A DNA stretch of 64,000 nt from Abelmoschus esculentus (GCA_035048815.1 JAUCBN010000035.1:6398501-6462500); one strand, 5' to 3'; counted from the stretch's first letter, positions 40,035 through 52,000 are shown. The notes: a model not told the origin generated them from the letters alone. Numbers and translations: made by a program.

Positions 40035-42521
40035 TTTGCGTTTGTCTTAGCTCTTGACTATTTCTTGCTAATAGTCCTCCGATTTCAATATCTAATTTTT
40101 CTGATCTTGCCTCTTTATCAATATCAATAGTCCTGAGAAGGTCTTCAGGGGATAGAAATTTAAGGTCGATTCTCGATTCAAGAATCTTGAACAATAAGTA
40201 CCTGAGAAGGGATTCTCCTAAAAACGGGAACTGCCCATTGTCTATTCGCTCATTTTGTTCCTCTGGTTGCCTTAGTAGACTAGCGGAGACTCTCATTTGT
40301 AATATCCCCGCAATATTCGGTCTCTTCTAAATATACAAAACTTTAGAGTCGGTCTTTGAGTTTGGAGAAAAGATGCTACCACATTTAAAATTAAGGAGTT
40401 TATGTGTAATGATATATATATATATCTTTATGTGTAAAAGTGTTTGTTATATGCACATGGGAGAGCAAAAGTTGTCCTTTAAAATGAATAAAATATTTAA
40501 AGAATCTAACAAATGTAAAAAATGAATTGAAACAAATATGCATGAAACTTTCGGTTTGAATGTTCTACTGAGGAATCAGAACCTCTCTATATCCATCTCT
40601 GTCATCATACTTCGAAATTCGGACTATCAGCTTCGACCAAACTTTGGACCTTGCCTTTCATGGCTTCGTAATTCTCGATCGTGTAACTTGTTCTTCCCAC
40701 ACGATATTGACATCATAATTAGGTGTATATGGGTCCGTTTTGATTTGGATTGGACAAGTGTTGACAGTTCTTTATGAGAATTAGGAACAACTTGGTATAC
40801 GTTAGAGGAATTTGAACGTTGATATTTTGTGTGGTGTCTTCGAGACGATCTTTCAACTATTTTGCCCATTCTTTATGTTGTTATAAGGTCTTCCATTTGC
40901 TTCCTCTAGTATCGAGTGAGATGAGAATGCATGTGTGATGCAAATGCAAATGATGCAAAATATATGCAGGTAAAGGTATTGATCCCTATTGGCAATCACC
41001 CCACTGGATTACTTTCACGGGAAATAGAGGGGCCATTACAAAATTAGGGGAAACTAGTCCTAGAAACAAGTACTAGATCTAATTTCTATTGTATTTATGG
41101 CCCTAAACTACTCGCTTGACCAAGAAATCTCTTTTACGTCATGAACTTCAGATGAATAGATTTGATCTCTATGGTTGACCCAATCTTCTAAACTTCAATC
41201 TTCGAGACCGTCTAGCCTTGGTTTTGGTCAAATATTACCTGAGTGACTTTGCAATGTTGGTGTTACTAACAGTGGTTTCTTCCCGTTGTGTTATTTCCAA
41301 AATTCTGAATAGTCTCCGATAATCCTTATCAAATCAACGTTCAGTATTTGACTCTGACTCAAACTTTGGATGGAGAATGACATCGGTTCTGTGTCTCTGA
41401 CAATCCATTTTCTTGTTTAATCTTTGGTGGTTTTCTGTTACATCTTTCACATCGTTCTGGAATCGCTGATGATCATCTCCATGTAGATCCGGGTAAAATA
41501 AAACACTATTACCTGTTCTCGGTGTATGATACTTGATTCTGACTCGACCTTTGAATGATGAGATGATACTAGTTCTGTGTCTCTAATAATCTATTGGTCA
41601 CACTTTGGTTTTCTGTTATATCCTTCATGCTCTCTTGGAATCTCGGATTGACATTCTAATATAGAACCGAATAAAGCATGATCATTACCTGGTGGTTTGT
41701 TGGACGACTGTCTGGGGCTCTTCGGTTGACCTCTAACTAGTGTCTGATAAAAGGAGTTTGATAGATGTTGATCGAAACTTATTCCTTAATGATGTCTCTG
41801 ATTGGTTTCTAACTATGAGATTGAGGTTTTTAGACAGCTCTCTTCCATGATGAATCTTTCATTTGTAGGATGAACCACTCGGATCAATACCTCCTAATGC
41901 AATGCAAAATGTGATGATGTATGCAAAAAGGAAAATAAAAACATGAAAAAACTAGGTTAATACTGGGTAAAAAAATAAACTCAAAATAAATATCAGAAAA
42001 TAAATTGCGTAAAAGTAAACAAAAATCGAAAGTCTTAAATATCCCATCTAGTTCTTCTACGTTATCTACATGACTCTAATGGGGCAGGTAATCTAGTTCT
42101 CTACATGCAATTTTGGTGCTAAAAGGGGACCCAAATTGTCCGAGCTATCCTGTACTAAGAGTAGTAAGGCCCCCGATCATCATCCATTATAGGCTCATCT
42201 TGACCAGGTTCAATTCAGGGGGATTCGTTCGCTTATGCCCATATGAAGAAACGATATCCTCACGAAAGCATAAGGTAGTAGAGCCCCGAAAGTATTTCGG
42301 CTAGGGCCCATACGGGAGAACGATATCTCAACGAAAGCATTAGCCTTTTCCCCCATATAAAAGGAGGGGTTTAGATGTCAATTTTAAATGCAAAAATATA
42401 AAAGCGCAAAATCAATTAAAAATTAATTTGATCATGACTTTAGCTCAGAATCTTTAATATTAGTAAAGCAGTAATCGTTTAAAAAGCTTGACTCACCTTT
42501 TGTTTTGAAAAAACAAAATTT
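38491..42521 (-). other. Interior of the Tat/Ogre-like element, no recognisable protein
   Basis: Open stretches such as 39952-40296 (114 codons, minus) are low-complexity in part (RERERE from a CT repeat) and match nothing I know. A CTTTT-rich polypyrimidine tract lies at 39506-39590 and a (CT)n microsatellite at about 40008-40034. Two related blocks of about 190 bases lie at 41340-41500 and 41530-41690 (shared GGTTCTGTGTCTCT and GGTTTTCTGTTA words). Confidence 0.6.
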
Positions 42522-42540
42522 GTCCCCAACGGAGTCGCCA
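42522..42540 (-). other. Primer-binding site of the Tat/Ogre-like element
   Basis: On the minus strand TGGCGACTCCGTTGGGGAC follows the 5' LTR after two bases. It starts with TGG as priming sites do and resembles the tRNA-Arg-type sites reported for Ogre elements. The tRNA assignment is from memory. Confidence 0.75.
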
Positions 42541-42542
42541 TC

Positions 42543-43632
42543 AGTAACGATCTAAAAAATGTTAGATTAAGTGTATCGCTAGAAATATTCTTTATTCGAC
42601 GTGAAAAATATTTTTGATGTGTCATTTTGAAATTAATGTCTTCCAAGTGAGACTTTTCGATAAAATATGATTTTTGAAAAATTTGGAGTCGTCACCAGTC
42701 ATTTTGGTAGACCGTACACTATAAAACCAGAGATTTTAAAAATCGAGGTTCGGGAGTCGGTTACGGATGGAGAAGGATTGCACCCCCCACTGCCCAAAAA
42801 TTGGTACTTTGTTTAGTTACCGTTTTATTAATATTAAATTTTTCGGGCTAATTTGACGATCAAATTAATTTTAATTGAATTTGCGCATTTATTTTAAAGC
42901 ACCTAAACCCGAAGATAAGCGTCCGAACTACCACCACTATACTGGAGTTGACCTCGCTTACGAACGAATTTAAGGACCCGCATTAACAAATTAATATCAT
43001 TTATGTAACTTAAACATAACAAATAAATTAAATACATCACATAAAAATAAATACATAAATAAATACATAAAAGCATAAATACCAATCTAATAAATAAAAT
43101 ACTAATCTAAAACATAAATTCAAAACATACATAAATAAATATTAATATAAAACATAAATAAAATCTAAATACCAAATAAAATAACATTACATTTCATTAA
43201 AATAAAGCCAAAATACAACATAAAGAAAAGAAAATATACCTAGGAGTTCGAAAGGTTAACCCCGAGTGATCCTCACCGAGATCTACCATGGCTCCTCCAA
43301 AATTTTTAATTAGATCGAATCCTAAAAATAGGATCCGATCGAACTATCCAAAATTTGGGGAGAGCTAAACTCCCAAATTAGGATCATAGGGTACTACCCT
43401 CATCCAATTAGTTCTCTGTTTAAAAGGCTCCCCTCACCTCTTTTTATAGGCATTTGGAGAGAGGGAAGTGGGATTTCTCATCAATATGGGATTCCAATCC
43501 CACATCAATTTTTCCTTTTCCTTTCATTCTTCTTTTTTCTTTTTTCTCTTTTTTTCTTCTATTTTTATTAATAATATGACTACTACAATAATACTACAAA
43601 TACTAAAATCCGATTAAAAATGAGTGATTACA
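42543..43632 (-). repeat. 5' LTR of the Tat/Ogre-like element
   Basis: 1090 bp. Same sequence as 36396-37456 with scattered substitutions, a slightly longer terminus near 42550-42600 and an additional ATAAATACATA repeat near 43050. Confidence 0.92.
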
Positions 43633-44734
43633 GTATCAATATGCAAGGGAAGTGTATCGGTACTGGGGCGTTTCGATACCCTAGGGCAATCTGCCCAAGT
43701 TTTTATGAGTTGAGTTTAAGGGTTCCATAATTTATTTTATGAGTTCATACTGGTTAATTAAGCTATAAAATTATTATTTAAACTTGAAATTGGTGATATG
43801 GACTTTGATATGATGAAATATGCTTTACATGCTTGGTCTTTGGTTTGGTTGTGATATGGTTTTGTGTGAGGATTCTAGGTGGATCATCTTGTAGGGTCAA
43901 AGTCTTTGTTTGATGAGATCCAGACACCCAGTGAGTGACTGTTGTAACACAATGAAGGTCATCCGATGTGAGTTTTCGGGTGATGTAATGAAGGTTATCC
44001 GATATGATATTTCGAGTAATGACTTCGCTCGATGTGAGATTTTGAGTCTCACTCGATGTAAGATTCTGAGTGAAAACTTAAAGAGAGATTCCAAGTATAC
44101 TAGCTCGATGAGAGATTTTGAGCATCCCGATATGAGATTACGAGTTGTGTGAGTCTCCTAGTGTCGGGTTGGCATTGGGCCTCACTTCTGATTTAGTTAT
44201 TTTTATGCTTTGGTTGTGTTTTCTATATCATGTGTTTAGGCGATTATGGTATCTCCAATGCTTCATATCATGTCATCATATTCTCATCTAACATGTGCAT
44301 AGTTATGATTCACTTGAAGCACAGTCGATAGGTTGTGTACCCACTGAGCTTTAGTAGCTCAGCATTTTGGAATGTGTTTCCATGCATAGGTAAGTAGATG
44401 AAAGGAAAGACGAACGTGGCAGAGCACCATCATTGTAGGACTTCAGCATTGACTAGTTGGTAGAGTACAATTTCTAGATTAGTGGGCTATGTATTTGTAT
44501 GATTATTGTTGTAATTGTAACTCTATTTTATTTTAAGTTATCAAGGTCAAAAATTTTGGTTAAACTTGTATTTGGAGATCCATTAATATTTTGAATTTGT
44601 TAAACTACCTTTGATATTTAATAGTGTTTTAAATTCTATATCGTATTTAATGATACGCTTTGGATTTGACTTAAAAATATAAAAAATTTTATGGGAACAG
44701 ATTATGCACCCCGAGTTTGGGGTGTTACAGAGAA

Positions 44735-46256
44735 TGCTCTAAAACATTATACATGACATATTAATGTGCGTTTCTAAAACAAGCATCAAAATTTTGAAAA
44801 ATAAGAACCACGTATTTAATATGATGAGTTGAATTTAAATTTATGATTTTCAAATTATATCACTGAGTCTTGCGATCAAAATTATGATCGAAAAACATGA
44901 GGGAAACCTCCACTATGTCAGGTATTGATTTATACATTAGACATCGTATCAACTTGATTCAGTTTATTATATTTTCAAAAAAAAAATCATAAAAGCAAAA
45001 TATTGTTTTGTTTGTGATTGCTTGTACTTTAGAGATACATTAAACTATTTAGCTTACACCCTATAGTTCTTCTTTTAGATATTTAGATTCTCTTAAGTGA
45101 CTCAGTACTTGGAGCATCTCGATTTTATTTAGATATTTTATCATTTATTATGAACTTTCTTTTGATTATTTCATATTAGTGTTGAACATTATTTTAAGAT
45201 ATTTATGTGATTCATACTATTAGAATATTCTTTGAAAGATTACGATTTTATAATAATTAAAATATTTATTGATCTCCATTTGATTTAGGGCCCGTTCAAG
45301 ATTGAATTCTGAACGGGTTTCTAATAAAAAAAACTGGTTTTGACAGCACACGCTATGCTAAACACCCATGCAATTGCTGTGTAGGTTGGTTTGAAATGGT
45401 AAAATAGAACCAAAACCAAAAAGCTATACTTTCTAGCAGTAGCGGTAGAAAATCTCGGTGGATAGGATAAAAGACAAATTGATCCCTATTTATTATTCAC
45501 AACAGTGGAAAACTTAACAATTGATGGAAAACTTAACAATTTTATTTTTATAATATTTCAAATATATAATTATTAACAAAAATTTATCATAAAATTATTT
45601 TTTATTATAGTTTTAGTTGATATATTTCACATATTATAAATATAATGAATTTGATTATCATTTATAACTTAATTTTTATGAATATATAATTATATTAAAC
45701 ATAAATTATTATTTTTAATTTAAAATAATATATATTTATTTTAAATTTCTAAAAAAGACTTTTAAAAAACACTTTATTTTATAAGCACTTCTCAAAAGCA
45801 CTATTCAAAAATAATTTATATATTTTTATCAAAATTTTTAAATAAAAATAATTTATTATTTATTAATATTTTTATATTTATCATAATTTAAATTTATCAT
45901 AATTATCGTCTCTTTAAATCTTATCGTTTCTAAATACTAGTGAGATAAGTATTTTATTTTAATCCTTAGTTATAAGGATATTTATAAGTAGTCTAATGTG
46001 TACTTAGAAGTATGATAAACTCATAATACAAATTAATAAAACTGAATATAGAATAAAAGATAATAATAATATAATGATAGTGATAAATTTTTGGGTATCC
46101 ATTGAGTCAAACTAATTAATCATATTTCAATGATTAGTTTTAAATTAAAATATATTATTATTATTATAGAAAAACGTGTCAATCTTTTGTGTCCATCATT
46201 AATTTTAATTTTAAATATGCTCATATTATTGATATTTTTAAATTTATTTTTTTAGA
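44735..46256. other. AT-rich intergenic DNA with possible MITE remnants
   Basis: No gene seen. GGGCCCGTTCAAGATTGAA at 45288 and AAGCACTTCTCAAAAGCACT near 45782 resemble termini and bodies of hAT-type MITEs, but a matching opposite end was not found. Confidence 0.35.
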
Positions 46257-46497
46257 ATTATATCATGAGCCTTACTTATCACATCAGTCACGGTCTCATC
46301 CAATTATAACAATCCACTTCACTCTTATCTTTTAGTTATTTTTTTCAATAAATGAATCTTCACTCAGTTTTTTCATGTCATTTTAAAAATATAATTTCTG
46401 GAAATTATATTAATGACATTGATGATTAGTGGGGAATAGACGATTTTTATTGGTTAAGAACCACGACTGACGTGGTGAGTCAGACCTTTGATATAAT
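46257..46497. mobile_element. MITE of about 241 bp with long inverted ends
   Basis: The left end ATTATATCATGAGCC, then CTTACTTATCACATCAGTCAC, pairs with the reverse complement of the right end (ATTATATCAAAGGTC, then TGACTCACCACGTCAGTCGTG). About 55 bases pair imperfectly. The interior is AT-rich. No target duplication was established. Confidence 0.65.
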
Positions 46498-47559
46498 CTT
46501 TCTATTTATCATGTCTATTCAAACTAAAATTAGAGCGAGAAAAACTTCATACCTTTCATTTTTAATGATTTTCATATATATCTGGGGATTTAAAAATTCA
46601 TTAAGTGGTTTTATTTTAAATTGACTATCTTTTTATTATGTCTTTTTTAATGTTTTATTTTAAATTAACGGTTTTAAGGTTTAAAGTTAAGTGTTGTGGT
46701 TAGAATTTATAAAATTAGGAGTATGGTGTATTTTTAGTGAGTAAGGTTTAGAATCTAAAAATTGAGATTAAAATTTTAGATTATTCTTTTTAAATAAGAT
46801 GAGATATGTAAAAAAGTATAACTAAAGGACAAAAAAATTTTACTCTATTGTTGGTACATTTACATGCTCCCTTGTTTAGGGACAATTTTGTTGCATTTTA
46901 AGCGAAATTAGGGGTCACGGTTTAGTGGTGAAAACCGCAAACAGTTACTAAAAAATTTAAAAAAAATGAATTGCTCGTTCATGCTAGTTCGAGTATCAAC
47001 ATTCAAGTATGTAACTTATACGTGGTGCAAATTGTCTACATCCTTCTCGTGCATCTGTTTATACTTCCACTTTAAATTAGAGATTTAAGGTTTAGGATTC
47101 AAGGTTAAAGATTGTGGTTAAGGTTTAGAGAATTAGGGGTATATTTATTTTTTTAGAGTGTAGGGTTTAGGATATAAAAAATTAGGGTTAAGGTTAAAAA
47201 TTTAATTTGTAAAAATATTTCAAATGAGGCATGAAGGATATATGCTAAAGAGATAGATGATTTTTACTCATTATATGTTGACAATATTACCCGCATATAA
47301 ATTATCCTTAGGAGAAATATAATTAATTCACCTTAAAAAGAATTTTACAATTTAACTTAAGAAATACGTTACTTGGTCTCAACTACATCAAGCATTTTAT
47401 TTATGCGTCTGACTCAAATAAATGTATAATTAGAGTCCTCCAAATACATTTTTCAATTCAAAGGAAAGAGTTGAAAATTGTAGTAATCCTGCAACCAGAT
47501 TCTTATTGAATAAAAGAAACAAAGCAAGACAGATGGTAAAGTCATGGATCAACTTTGAA
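46498..47559. other. Region 3' of the cyclase gene
   Basis: No gene seen. A possible SINE-like piece at about 46912-47035 has CGGTTTAGTGGTGAA and, later, TAGTTCGAGTATC, resembling pol III A and B boxes, weakly. GGTTTA-rich low-complexity tracts lie at 46680-46760 and 47080-47200. The cyclase transcript should end near 47400-47550. Confidence 0.35.
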
Positions 47560-49035
47560 TCACTTAATAATTTCAAGAGCTAGATTTCTCAACATTTGAA
47601 CAAGAGGAAGTGGGCATTTTGAAATAATATCAAACCTGGAAGAACCAGAGGCATGTCCAAACAAAGACAAGCTAAAATAAGCAAGTTCATTGATAGACAG
47701 ACTGGATGACAGGAAACCATGCAAGTAATAAGGATCCAAATGAAAGAAAGTTTCAAAGAAATTCCTGGTTCCCACCAAGTCCAGCTTCAGCAATGTTTCC
47801 ATGCCGAAACGGAAATATTCTCTGCTAAGCCTACTCTCAATCGGCCACAATCCATTCCATACCTTATGGTAAAGCGGTCTCCCTCGAATCATCCTCGTTG
47901 AACCAAGACATTCCGCAATAACTTCTGCCACAACCACTGCTAATGCCATTGTCCGAGCAAGCATGTACCCGGTAGATGGATGGACTACGCCGGATGTCCC
48001 ACCTATAGCCATTACAGCCTGAGGGATTCTAGGAAGAGGACCACCCATTGGGATCAAACACTTCTCATCATGTATCACTCTCGTAACTCTGATTCCTAAA
48101 TGCCTTAGTCTCGCTACCATCCTTCTCTTGATCTCCGAATACGATATCCCCGGTCGACTAACCAGTGATGACTCTTCTAAGAATATCGAGTTTGAATTGA
48201 AGGGCATTGCATGCAGAAAAGTGGGTAGTTTCGAATTGTTGGCTCGTAAATAAGGTTCGTTTCCTAAGTGGGAATCTCTAAAATCCATGAGAACCATCTT
48301 GTTCAAGTCAAAAGGATGATCATCAACCTCAGCTAAAATGCCATAAGCAATCTGATACCCATAGTTCCTAGGCTTATCATACTCTACGAAACTGCTAGCG
48401 AAACCGCTTGCATCGACAATTAAGCTGGCCTTAAGCTCACTGCCATCGTCACACTCGACAGCAGACTCAAACTCCTCATGTTTCACTTTCCAAACTTTAG
48501 CTTTATGAAATTTAACCGAATAGGAGACACAATTCTCCAACAACTTTGTCTTGAGTTTCTTCGTAGAGACCCTGCCATAAGGCCTGTCTAAATACTTGGT
48601 TTTGTGGTCATCAATATAGACACAAGTCATAGGCCATGTCTTGTCTAGACAATCCACAAGTCCTAATCCCTCAAACTCATCGACCCACACTCCATAATTG
48701 TTAGTCCAAGCAGAAAGCGGTGAAGGGTCGATGCAACATACCTTGATTCCAAAGCTGGACACTTGCTCAGCGAGCCGGAGACCACCGGGGCCTGTGCCGA
48801 TAACGATGACATCGAAGCAAGGCCGATCCAAAGGGTTGAACCAAGACAAGTCGAAATCTAAGCACTCGGGTTTGGACTCTGGTTCTAGGTGGAGGAAATT
48901 ACCGAACTTGCTGCTGCAGTTGGTCTGACAACGAGAATTTCTTGATACGCTGAAATGGGGTTTTGAAGAAGGGACGGGTAGCTGATCCTTGCTGTTTGCT
49001 AGAGCTGATAAAACAGGCACAGTCAGGGATCCCAT
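47560..49035 (-). CDS. CYC-B: Lycopene beta-cyclase, chromoplast CYC-B/CCS/NSY type
   Basis: Lycopene cyclases turn lycopene into beta-carotene in plastids; relatives make capsanthin or neoxanthin. The 491-residue intronless frame has the usual family length. Residues 1 to about 60 look like a plastid transit peptide rich in Ser. A Rossmann FAD/NAD(P)-binding motif DVIVIGTGPGG lies at 75-85. Then come NNYGVWVDEFE (112-122), MDFRDSHLGNEPYLR (250-264), the FLEET-type motif as FLEES (285-289), MGGPLPRIPQ (330-339) and VHPSTGYMLARTMALA (351-366). The order and wording are closest to the chromoplast type rather than leaf LCYb. Some near-invariant residues differ: WTNNYGVW for WPNNYGVW, MDFRDSH for MDWRDSH, FLEES for FLEET. 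No stop or frameshift is seen, so it is probably functional, but activity is not proven. No partner genes lie nearby. Confidence 0.95.
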   Translation of the reverse strand: MGSLTVPVLSALANSKDQLPVPSSKPHFSVSRNSRCQTNCSSKFGNFLHLEPESKPECLDFDLSWFNPLDRPCFDVIVIGTGPGGLRLAEQVSSFGIKVCCIDPSPLSAWTNNYGVWVDEFEGLGLVDCLDKTWPMTCVYIDDHKTKYLDRPYGRVSTKKLKTKLLENCVSYSVKFHKAKVWKVKHEEFESAVECDDGSELKASLIVDASGFASSFVEYDKPRNYGYQIAYGILAEVDDHPFDLNKMVLMDFRDSHLGNEPYLRANNSKLPTFLHAMPFNSNSIFLEESSLVSRPGISYSEIKRRMVARLRHLGIRVTRVIHDEKCLIPMGGPLPRIPQAVMAIGGTSGVVHPSTGYMLARTMALAVVVAEVIAECLGSTRMIRGRPLYHKVWNGLWPIESRLSREYFRFGMETLLKLDLVGTRNFFETFFHLDPYYLHGFLSSSLSINELAYFSLSLFGHASGSSRFDIISKCPLPLVQMLRNLALEIIK

Positions 49036-49238
49036 GAATGGGAGGGAAATGCAAATAGATTGAGAGAGAGGGGATGTGGGGAAATGAATCGGCTGAAAAG
49101 ATGCTTTTGTTTTTAATAAGGTTTCAACTAATAGAAGAAAGAAGTGTTGGACTTGAGATCCGGATGGGGCGGATACCTAAAGATCAATTGTTCATGGAAT
49201 CTTGACAGATCGTCTTGTCTTTTTCTTGGGTTGGCACA

Positions 49239-49245
49239 CTTTATA
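49239..49245 (-). promoter_or_regulatory. Probable TATA box of the cyclase gene
   Basis: TATAAAG on the minus strand, about 205 bases before the start codon. It would give a 5' leader of about 170 bases. Inferred from position and sequence only. Confidence 0.5.
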
Positions 49246-50213
49246 AATGCCACTTACATATGCTTCATCTGTTTTGGATGAGATGGATGGAGCATTCAGC
49301 ACATGTTTAATAATGAAATTAGGCCAGTAGGACCCACCCAATGATGTTCTTTTAATCGATAAGTATAAATTGTATTTATTTCGGAATATTTTTAATTATT
49401 AAATATTAACTCATTAATTATCGTATTATGAATATTAATGCTCAAACTTATAACACTTTATAACGTTGAAGGTACAGAGTCACTGAATTGTTAGGTCCCA
49501 GTGGGCCCGAAGGATCGAAAACTGGGGTTGGTTTATCACTTGTCAATGTTCTTGTCTTCATTCAGTTTCTCGATCATGAAATTATTTGACATGAATAAGA
49601 GGCGTCGTAGATGCCATTTATATTCTTTGAAAATTTTAAATTTTAATATAATTTATATACTTTCTTTATACGTTTTATAGATTATTTAAATTCATATTTA
49701 ATAATATTTTATAATTTCATACCCCAATAATCAAATAAATTATGTTACTAATTATGTACTATAGGTGAGTTGTTACAATCAAATCACTTAATCATAATTA
49801 AAAAGGTAATGTCGGTTACCCACCTAATAATAGAACATCAACAACAAAGGAGCTGGATTTTTATATTTTAGTATTTATAGATATAATTTTCTCTTATCAT
49901 TCTAAATTTGTGAAGGATTAAATTACTGATTTTTTTCTTGTACCGATAAATTTTTATGATATTAGGAGAATAAAACAACAAATTTCTAGAAAGAAATAAT
50001 GAAATATATGAATTTATAAAGTTGACAAATAGATAAATAAACAAAAACATTCGTAGATCTAAAATATTTAGATTATTTGTATTTCATTAAAAATATTGAT
50101 AAATTATACGTATGATAATCTAATTATAGAATTGTGTCAATTTGATACTACATTTTAATTTTAATAAATACATTATATAATTATTTAATTAATTCTAATA
50201 TAATCATTTGTAC
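49246..50213. other. Upstream region of the cyclase gene
   Basis: AT-rich, no coding sequence recognised. The proximal part (to about 49600) is likely promoter. The rest looks like unremarkable intergenic DNA. Confidence 0.4.
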
Positions 50214-50372
50214 GAGTCCTCTAACTCAAGTTGTTAATGGAACGATTGTTGTTTTTAAAAGTCACGGGTTTGAGCATCAACGATGTCAGCAGATTATTTG
50301 AATGATCAATATTAAATGGTAGAGAGTATATTTTAAAACAGATATTACTGTAATCATTGTTAGTTTGTTAAA
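50214..50372 (+). mobile_element. tRNA-derived SINE-like copy 1
   Basis: Reads CTCTAACTCAAGTTGTTAATGG (A-box-like, compare tRNA TAGCTCAGTTGGTTA) and about 40 bases later CGGGTTTGAGCATC (B-box-like). It ends TTAGTTTGTTAAAAAAAT, an A-rich tail. Its reverse complement recurs at 51183-51349. About 160 bp, typical of plant SINEs. Confidence 0.65.
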
Positions 50373-51182
50373 AAAATTCCTTCTCTTTTAATCACTTTTC
50401 TTTTACTCGCCTGACTGAAATTTACTCTACCCATTACTTTTAAACTCATAAAAATTAACCATTCAGGCTGAGAAATTGAGAGAGATTGGAAATGAGTGGA
50501 TTTTTTTTTGTAAAAAATAAATCTAATCCGAAATATGGTAATTATTTTTTTTTTCCTGTGATTTGTTTGTTCAGGGGTTGAGGTTAATATTTTGGGTTCA
50601 TTTTTGTGATTAACTTTAATAGTTAAGATTAGATTAATAGTTGGGATATGGATTAATAAACGATTATAATGACAATATTTAAGTTTACGGTTAATATTTA
50701 AATTTTGGATTATATACGATTTTAGGTAGAGATAAAATTATAGTGATAGGGAACAACAATCGCCTCACCCCCGAATATTATTTTATTTTTGTTATCATAT
50801 TTAATTTTTTAAAAATTTATTTTATTAATGGATTTATCCTCACTTCTAAATATTTATATTTTACACTTAAACCCTAAATCTTATTTTTTACCTAATTTTA
50901 AAATAAATATTTTAAATTTAACATATGATTTAAAAATATAATTAATTTATTGTTGATTTGTTCATAAAGTCAAATTGTGTATGTGCCTTTGATTGTTTAG
51001 CACTAAATGAAAAAAAAAATGAATTTAAAATTATTTGTGATCCCTTTGTTAAATAGAAATGTGAAATAATGGTGGATTTTTTCTTATATAATTGTTGTAA
51101 GGAATCTCTCAGATATAATTGTCTTTATTTCAATTCTTTTATTTGTCTTATTGTTATTTTTTTTATCTTATATGATTTATTT
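50373..51182. other. Spacer between inverted SINE-like copies
   Basis: AT-rich, no gene seen. Confidence 0.5.
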
Positions 51183-51349
51183 TTTTAACAAACTAATAGT
51201 GATTACAGTAATATCTATTTTAAGAATATAATCTCCACCATTTGACATTAATGGCTCAATCACTCTGCTAATATCGCTGATGCTCGAACCCCTAACCTTT
51301 AAGAACAATAATCATTCCATTAACTGTTTGGGCTAGATAGCTAGTGCTC
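51183..51349 (-). mobile_element. tRNA-derived SINE-like copy 2, inverted
   Basis: On the minus strand: TCTAGCCCAAACAGTTAATGG, then GGTTAGGGGTTCGAGCATC (a better B box, GGTTCGAGC), then GATATTACTGTAATCACTATT and the tail GTTTGTTAAAAAAAT. It matches copy 1 over its whole length. The A-rich tails of the two copies face each other. Confidence 0.65.
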
Positions 51350-51499
51350 TTATTTGATTTGTTTATTTATGAAGAATGAGTAGTTGCATTATTAGTCTTT
51401 ACGAGCTGTTGCTATATTGATTTTTTTCATGAAGTATGATTTGTTGCCATATTGGTTTTATTTGGTGTGTATTTTTGTATATCTTATTTTTTATGTACG

Positions 51500-52000
51500 C
51501 TTGTTAAAATAATTTTAGGTTTGTAACGATTTTTTTAAATTAATTTATTTAAAGTTTGCTATTTTTGAAAAATATTTGAAAATGAAAAATCTTTAAAAAA
51601 ATGTGTTTTTTGAAATCAAAAGACTTGAAAAAAGTTTGAGTCGTCACCGATCATTATGGTTAACCGAACACTATAAAAACAAACATCAAATATTTATTTG
51701 CGTTTGGGAGTTGATTACGTGCGTGAAAAGTTTAGCATCCATCACGCCCAAAAATTAATACAAAAATATATGTTGTTTTTAATTGATAAAAATTGTTAAA
51801 ATTTAAATTGGATTTAATTAAGTGTTTTTGAATGAATATATGTTTTAATTAAACGAGCTTATTAAATAGGTGAGCTTGAATTAATTAAAAAAATAATTAA
51901 TAAGGGTGACTATACTTTAGACCATAGATTAAACCGATATTGAAAACGTTTGTTTGTCCTGTTAATTTATGGTTCAAATTTTGAACATCACCTTTATGCA
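51500..52000. repeat. Diverged Tat/Ogre-type LTR fragment
   Basis: GAGTCGTCACCGATCATTATGG, GAACACTATAAAA, GGGAGTTGATTACG and ATCACGCCCAAAAATTA follow the order of the Tat/Ogre-like LTR at 42686-42805. Beyond about 52000 similarity is lost. Confidence 0.6.

Larger units (their letters stand above)
36396..43632 (-). mobile_element. Complete non-autonomous Tat/Ogre-like LTR element, 7.2 kb
   Basis: Bounded by GTATC at 36391-36395 and 43633-43637. On the minus strand the 5' LTR is 42543-43632 and the 3' LTR 36396-37456. Both start TGTAATCACTCATTTTTAAT and end near CGCTACA/CGTTACT. The primer site follows the 5' LTR and a purine-rich AAAGAGGGATAAC precedes the 3' LTR. The 5-kb interior has no recognisable gag, protease, RT or integrase, only repeats and short open frames. 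Such LARD-like elements depend on an autonomous partner. Copy G at 53837 shows the same site without the insertion. Confidence 0.92.
35293..44729 (+). mobile_element. Solo LTR F, split by a Tat/Ogre-like element
   Basis: Starts TGTCACGATCTAGGTTCCG and ends GAGTTTGGGGTGTTACA. Flanked by GAGAA at 35288-35292 and 44730-44734, a perfect 5-base duplication. Net length about 2.2 kb after removing 36396-43637. The sequence before and after the internal insertion is continuous with copy G at 52770-54389. It holds GTATCGATAC words and a block of units around GATGTGAGATT and CCGAGTGA (43940-44150). No gene is present; open frames such as 35340-35582 are not conserved as protein. Confidence 0.9.

Noticed and set aside
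39482..40296. Lys/Glu- and Arg/Glu-rich frames on the minus strand
   Set aside because: Caused by CTTTT-rich and (CT)n tracts inside the Tat/Ogre-like element.
46680..47210. GGTTTAGG-like words suggesting interstitial telomere repeats
   Set aside because: The words are irregular and AT-rich; no run of the TTTAGGG unit is present.
48698..48928. Plus-strand open frame within the cyclase gene
   Set aside because: Antisense shadow of the cyclase coding sequence.
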